Shown in pieces: positions 60,788 to 64,000 of a stretch of DNA of 64,000 bases. The notes under the pieces were generated by a model that did no database searches, was not told where the DNA came from, and was given only the letters and a program-made list of their open reading frames with translations. The stretch lies in contig NW_026262593.1 in assembly GCF_021869535.1 (NCBI RefSeq), forward strand, positions 73,474,822 to 73,538,821, read 5' to 3'. The DNA is from Mytilus californianus (taxonomy: Eukaryota; Mollusca; Bivalvia; Mytilida; Mytilidae). The number at the start of each line of letters is the position of its first letter. Within the stretch, counting starts at the first letter, position 1. The position numbers and the translations under genes are program-made.

Positions 60788-60938
60788 TATCTTTAGACCA
60801 ATATTTTCTAGCATAAGGAATACCAAAGTATTTCTTTGCCTGGTTGATGAATTTTTGTCTTAGCTCTTCTTGAAACTTTGGATTTTTCTGTCTTCTCCGC
60901 CTTGCTCTTCGTATTCTTTTCTGTTTTGCAATCTCTTT
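60788..60938 (-). CDS. Exon 1 (first visible) of the NlpC/P60-like gene
   Basis: 151 bp, phase 0 at its 5' edge, encoding 50 residues plus one base. The acceptor is TTATTTTAG at 60939-60940 and the donor is A/GTAAGT at 60787-60786. The product opens with a dense basic run (KQKRIRRARRRRQKNPK), which could be a nuclear or nucleic-acid contact signal (inference). It then reads KKYFGIPYARKYW, which matches the start of NlpC/P60 domains, where a helix is followed by a G-x-P-Y block ahead of the catalytic cysteine. There is no in-frame ATG, so translation must begin in an earlier exon, which I could not find between 60.94 and 64 kb. The open frame, splice phase and family motif together support the call; the exact upstream edge is the least certain part. 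Confidence 0.8.
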
Positions 60939-61012
60939 CTAAAATAAGCATAGACCAGAATGCATATAAAAAGACAAATAAAAAACTGCTAACTTAAAAT
61001 CTACCTACCAGA

Positions 61013-61112
61013 CACAAATGACATACAAGTTAGCAACTATAGGTAACTGTCTGTTCGGCCTTCAACAATGAGCAAAACCCATATCGCATAGTAAGCTTTA
61101 AACGTTAAATCT
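61013..61112 (+). repeat. Family F fragment
   Basis: CGGCCTTCAACAATGAGCAA and the ACCCATATCGCATAGTAAGC block. Confidence 0.6.
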
Positions 61113-61920
61113 GCAAATACTACATACCACCAGACAGTTTTATTCAAATCTTCATTGGTTGTCAATTCTTTTTCAATAGTATCAAATGCTGTTTTTTTTT
61201 TCTTTTTAAATATAAGCTGTTTAAAGCAAATTTGCTCCAGATGAACTTGGTTAAATTTTAAAAGCTAGAATCAATAAGAAGTTGTTTCCTCAAAAAATTT
61301 TGATTTCAATACCTAACAATGTTTTAAATAGAAATAAAAGGATATGTGGGGAATACATCAATAAAACAGCAAAAATTAATGCAACAACTAAAAAAGCCAA
61401 AAGAGAAAAAAGCACTCGATAAAGTTTCAACTACACAAAACAAAAGCATGAAAATATGATGACACATGTTCCCTATTGGTTGTAAAAGGTCAAAGACCAT
61501 CACCAATGTTATTCAAACATATTTCTACTTCATATTCCTGATTTTTTACAGAAATGACATGATCCATCTACTTGAGCTGTACCAGTACTGTAAATAAATT
61601 CATTGATAAAGTTTGTCCGCAAATAGTTGTCGAACTTCAGTCTAATTTAATTATATTTAAGCAAACAAGGTCACAACAGCTATATTATTTATTTTGGATA
61701 TTAAATCATTAATCCTGGTGGCGAACGGACATGCTTAGTCATGACATCCTTGGCCATCACCTTGTGCTGAGACAATCCTTTTCAAAATTTAGTAAGGGGT
61801 CTAAATGGGTATAATATGCTTCATGGTCCAGGCACTTTTAGAGATTCTGATAGATCCACCCTTTGTATGGTGTTGCCTACCCATGCCTTGTAGAGTTGGG
61901 TAGTAAAAAGGTAGGAATCC

Positions 61921-61954
<34 letters not shown>

Positions 61955-62954
61955 CAATAACATGTATACATTTTGATGAAAACTTTGATAGAGCAGGAAA
62001 ATTCTTTAATAAAAAAATTTTAAATGATTTGTGTCAAAAAGAATTTTGTCAGCTACGTGAACACCAAACAGTTTAAATTTCATTTTTAGACTAGGACATT
62101 TCATTTCGTCTGGACCATTCACATGTTGAGAATAAATGTAAAAAGCAAACTTCAACTATCATAAATACATGAAATAAGAATAAGCAAACAATGCAAAACA
62201 ATAGTTCAATCTTGGGAATTTTGTTGAATTTGTTCCTTTGACTTTGAAGAACACCTCCAAAAACTATAACATTAGGGAGGAGGGCATGTTAATTTTGAAA
62301 AATTTCTGAAATTAGTCCTTCCTGTAACTCTTCAAATTTTCCTCCAACTACGTAAAGTCTCAGAAACAGATAAATTTTTATATTACATGCTGAAATGAAT
62401 TGAACAGAATTTTTTCCTTAGATTACAGATATAGATGGGGAATTAACTTTATTTCTTATGACTAATTTTTTTTTTTTTTTTTATTTGTGTAATTTCCAGA
62501 AAAACATAACATATTTGAATATAAAGCAGAATTTTAAGCAACATTTTTTTGCAGACTGATTTTTTACTAATGCATAACAAGTTACAGCTTTCTCAGTTAG
62601 TTTATAAATCTGGATAAATCAATGGATCAATAAATGCATCAATTTCTACTCAACTCTGTAGCAACACAAATTACCAACCCCTACTTATATTCTCAATTCA
62701 ATGTTCCACTTCTCACATTTCAAAATTTGAAACAAGAAATATCAAGTTTTCAACTTTAACTACAAATTAAAATCTTCCTTCTATTCATTAATAGCTTAAT
62801 CAATGTACAAGTAATATGGGAGCTACTTGAGAACACTGGTCAAACAAAATCCAAACAAACAACTTTTTGTAATTACTAGAATATTAACATATGTGGAGAT
62901 TTCAATGTTGACACAAGAGACATGGAGATTATTTCCAAACAAAGTTGATATAAG
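61113..62954. other. A+T-rich DNA upstream of exon 1, nothing recognised
   Basis: A missing 5' exon of the gene would be expected on the minus strand here or further out, but I see no frame with splice signals that I can defend. Contains the T run at 61923-61952. Confidence 0.5.
61923..61952. repeat. T homopolymer of about 30
   Basis: Uninterrupted T run; could be the tail of a minus-strand retro-element, but no body is recognised. Confidence 0.85.
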
Positions 62955-63154
62955 AGGGTCTGGATGAGGGAACCATCTTTTCTGTATTCTTTTATTTCTT
63001 AAGGTATTTTTTCTCTTTTCTTTATATTTCAGCACCCTGTTACTGTCTAATCTTTATTTTTTGCCGTATTTTTCTCATATTCTTTACTATTTTGGTCCAT
63101 TTTTCTGTAGATTTGGCCAATCATTCTTTATTCTGTAAACCCAATCCAGACCCT
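62955..63154 (+). mobile_element. Family A TIR element, best ends
   Basis: AGGGTCTGGATGAGGG start and CAATCCAGACCCT end. Confidence 0.8.
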
Positions 63155-63614
63155 CATGTAACAACCATGGGACTACAATGTTTGTTTACACATCCAATCG
63201 GACGATGATTTAGTAAATATTGAGGCACTTCAAGATCGTCATTATCTGGACTGAACACAAATCAAACAACTTTGTGTGTTTTATCTTCGGTCACTTTCCC
63301 CCATGTGTTCCACGGCTTTTCATAAAGGTCAATAAACATGACAGTGGTTTCTGTGTACGGACATGAGTATGGTGATAATAAAAACATTCAATTACACGGC
63401 AACAGATATTCAAAATCCTTCACCCAAATATACTTTGGAATTTTAACTTTTAAATTTTAAAAGAGACTTGTCAATTTTGTGTATTTTATACAAGTTATAT
63501 AAAAAATGCTACAAAAGGCCATAACACTTGTGTTTCCGCTAACCTGACCTTCCCAATTCTAGGAGTCACCTTAAAGATTTATAGGTCATTTTCAAAGTCA
63601 GAATGTTTCCCCTG

Positions 63615-63891
63615 TTTAGGGAACAACCATTTAATTTCAAGGGGACTGGTTATGGTTTTTTCCTAAAAAAATACAATGATCCCCAATTTGATGAAAAAAA
63701 ATATTGTGGTCAAGCAGATGACAAAAAAAAATTATTCTGAATCCAGATTTTCCCCATAACTTATAGTGTTAAATTTTGGAAAAAAATAATGTGATTGATA
63801 GCGTCAAAAAACTATTAAAAAAAAAAATTCTGACTCAAGACAAAAAACCATTACCCCCCACCCTTTGAAGTTAAATGGTTGCTCCCTTAAA
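63615..63891. mobile_element. TIR element related to 2111-2416
   Basis: TTTAGGGAACAACCATTTAA at the left and the inverted form TTAAATGGTTGCTCCCTTAA at the right. The inside differs from the 2111 copy but also has a C run (CCCCCCACCC) next to the right end. Confidence 0.75.
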
Positions 63892-64000
63892 CAAGCAAGA
63901 AACTTTAAAAAATGAAATTATATGACTAATTCTTCCTACCCTAGCTTTTTTCAGCATGTAAGCAGAAACAGAGCTTTTTTTTAAGGTATAATAAAATTAA

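Larger units (their letters stand above)
19267..60938 (-). other. Gene locus: NlpC/P60-like domain protein, 5' end outside the visible exons
   Basis: Four exons on the minus strand join in one frame to give 464 residues. Every junction has AG/GT borders and compatible phase: exon 1 leaves one base (A) completed by CT to Thr; exon 2 leaves one base (T) completed by CC to Ser; exon 3 leaves two bases (AG) completed by T to Ser. Exon 1 begins in phase 0 after TTTTAG and has no in-frame Met, so at least one more exon lies upstream. Order in the protein: basic stretch (residues 1-20), papain-fold NlpC/P60-like domain (about 30-160), Lys-rich linker (about 184-215), acidic tail. NlpC/P60 enzymes usually cleave cell-wall peptides or act as amidases/acyltransferases; the substrate here is unknown. 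No signal peptide or membrane segment is visible in the part present. Confidence 0.85.

Noticed and set aside
61923..61952. Poly(A) tail of a processed pseudogene on the minus strand
   Set aside because: No coding-like body is found on the adjoining side.

Overview
The window looks like nuclear DNA of a bivalve mollusc, most likely a mussel of the Mytilus type. It is strongly A+T rich and gene-poor, and it is packed with short interspersed repeats. The organism call rests on recognising the repeat landscape (short direct or inverted-ended elements, elements with tandem cores of about 165 bp ending in GACA/GACG microsatellite, a tRNA-derived SINE). No database search was possible, so species rank is not claimed.

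Only one protein-coding gene can be supported. It lies on the minus strand, and four exons fit together by sequence and splice phase: 60938-60788, 56802-56596, 48800-48611 and 20113-19267. The three introns are about 4.0, 7.8 and 28.5 kb. The joined product is 464 residues, and its N-terminus lies upstream of the visible exons. It carries an NlpC/P60-like (papain-fold) cysteine peptidase/amidase domain: a GIPY block, a DCCGLV nucleophile block, a PGDLVF block and an HVEIWLG histidine block. The domain is preceded by an Arg/Lys-rich stretch and followed by a lysine-rich linker and a long Asp/Glu-rich tail. The residue expected to complete the usual Cys-His-His triad aligns with glycine. Just downstream of exon 2 lie two decayed partial copies of that exon.

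Layout in + coordinates. 1-19.2 kb: 3' flank and intergenic repeats, including a pearl-like element with five cores (8.7-10.1 kb), a nested inverted pair (15.0-15.7 kb) and a 69-bp tandem array with a four-unit higher order (16.7-17.2 kb). 19.3-20.1 kb: last exon. 20.1-48.6 kb: the very large intron 3, with more pearl-like elements (27.3-31.2 kb), an element interrupted by another (33.8-34.4 kb), an 18-bp minisatellite (37.7-38.4 kb) and a satellite of about 155 bp (43.5-45.5 kb). 48.6-56.6 kb: exon 3 and intron 2, with 21-bp and 37-bp minisatellites. 56.6-60.9 kb: exons 2 and 1. 60.9-64 kb: upstream intron or flank with two terminal-inverted-repeat elements.

No rRNA, functional tRNA, CRISPR array, bacterial operon or transposase/reverse-transcriptase reading frame was found. 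Almost all other open frames are chance frames or lie inside tandem repeats. Repeat families are named here by letters (A to M) for cross-reference only; boundaries are by eye and usually good to about 5-20 bp.
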